In this document: positions 5,821 through 6,059 of the stretch, one piece after another
Layout: each line of letters opens with the position of its first letter
Position numbering within the stretch: position 1 is the stretch's first letter
Source of the DNA: Roseburia zhanii
GTDB lineage: Bacteria > Bacillota > Clostridia > Lachnospirales > Lachnospiraceae
Length of the DNA stretch: 6,059 bases
NCBI RefSeq assembly: GCF_014287635.1
Contig: NZ_JACOPH010000030.1
Location: 1-6,059, forward strand
Direction of reading: 5' to 3'
Made by a program: the position numbers and the translations under genes
The notes under the pieces: generated by a model
Databases searched by the model: none
What the model was told of the DNA's origin: nothing
Seen by the model: only the letters and a program-made list of their open reading frames with translations

Positions 5821-5882
5821 TAGAAAATGCAGGGAAGCATTGTATTTCAAAGAGTTTGAGATACAGTGCTTCTGCGTTTCTA
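5821..5882 (+). terminator. Long hairpin, probable terminator
   Basis: The core arms 5834-5851 and 5855-5872 pair over 18 bp with two G-U pairs and a 3-base loop. An outer TAGAAA...TGCA region (5821-5831) pairs with TGCGTTTCTA (5873-5882), leaving bulges. The T-tract (TTTCTAT) is poor, so termination is likely but not certain. No gene on the + strand ends here within the window, so it may be left over from whatever preceded the response-regulator gene before the element inserted. Confidence 0.5.
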
Positions 5883-5888
5883 TAGGAG

Positions 5889-5959
5889 ATAGTCGTTCTA
5901 TGCGGAAAATAGTCATTTGATGCAGAGAATGATCGAGTGAAAGATTTGTTTGATATAAT
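5889..5959 (+). promoter_or_regulatory. 20-bp direct-repeat array plus TATAAT promoter
   Basis: ATAGTC at 5889 and 5909 and ATGATC at 5929 head three units with a 20-bp period. The first two units match at 15 of 20 positions (ATAGTC.TT..ATGC.GA.A); the third is weaker. A perfect TATAAT (5954-5959) follows the third unit by 5 bases, and no TTGACA-like box stands at the right distance. LytTR-family regulators bind direct repeats about one to two helical turns apart and activate promoters lacking a good -35. This fits autoregulation by the gene that follows. Confidence 0.55.
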
Positions 5960-6026
5960 AAAGAGTGCTAGGTGAGACTTGTATGGTTTACAGGTATGAG
6001 AGCAATCAAAGACAGGAATGAAAAAT

Positions 6027-6059
6027 ATGAACATTATTATTTGTGATGACAGGATAGAT
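6027..6059 (+). CDS. Start of a LytTR/AgrA-type response regulator (partial)
   Basis: Only 11 codons lie in the window: MNIIICDDRID. A short first beta-strand followed at once by the acidic pair DD is the start of a receiver domain, and MxIxICDD is especially common in LytTR (AgrA/VirR-like) response regulators. AGGA (6014-6017) precedes the ATG by 9 bases. The upstream direct-repeat promoter agrees with a LytTR-type DNA-binding half, but that part is outside the window, so the subfamily is an inference. Confidence 0.62.
   Translation, partial: MNIIICDDRID

Noticed and set aside
5549..6034. Three overlapping minus-strand ORFs of 69-80 residues
   Set aside because: They cross the oriT repeats, the 20-bp palindrome, the long hairpin and the direct-repeat promoter; no ribosome site or protein-like pattern.
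5997..6047. ATG at 5997 as the start of the last gene
   Set aside because: Its frame stops after 16 codons at 6047; the ATG at 6027 has a spaced AGGA and opens the receiver motif.
1..6059. CRISPR array, tRNA or rRNA
   Set aside because: I saw no regularly spaced 25-40 base repeats, no cloverleaf with a T-loop GTTCRA motif and no rRNA signature sequence.

Overview
The window looks like accessory DNA from a gut Clostridia/Lachnospiraceae-type Firmicute. This is inferred from moderate-to-low G+C, strong GGAGG-type ribosome sites, a secreted protein built of bacterial Ig/MBG/YDG-like modules, a MOBP-type relaxase with a small MobC partner, and a LytTR-like response-regulator start (MNIIICDD). 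No species can be named from sequence alone.

Left part (1-2210, + strand): one large secreted Ig-like repeat protein with a clear signal peptide and ribosome site. Its frame is broken at a glycine-rich hinge near 2045. A short out-of-frame tail reaches 2164 and a strong intrinsic terminator follows (2171-2210).

Middle (2224-3116, + strand): a patchwork of remnants. A promoter is overlaid by two inverted repeats (2269-2306). It precedes a frame-disrupted ORF with a DUF2442-like C-terminal half (2327-2740), then a piece of an IS1182-type transposase (2724-2837), then the tail of a protein resembling those of conjugative elements (to 3069). An intrinsic terminator closes the block (3068-3116).

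Right part (3121-5800, mostly - strand): a decayed mobilizable element. Reading leftwards on the - strand it has a candidate oriT with inverted repeats and a perfect 20-bp palindrome (5651-5730), a near-consensus promoter (5582-5610), an attenuator-like terminator hairpin (5499-5538), a truncated mobC, a relaxase gene lacking its N-terminus, and an Abi_2/AbiF-like abortive-infection gene broken by two frameshifts. Past the abi 3' end is a candidate ~70-nt small RNA with its own promoter (3121-3225). The order suggests a mob operon carrying phage defence as cargo, with both transfer and defence now probably inactive.

Right edge (5754-6059): tandem direct repeats that may mark the element end, a long hairpin, a 20-bp-period direct-repeat array immediately upstream of a perfect TATAAT box, and the first 11 codons of a LytTR/AgrA-type response regulator that runs out of the window.
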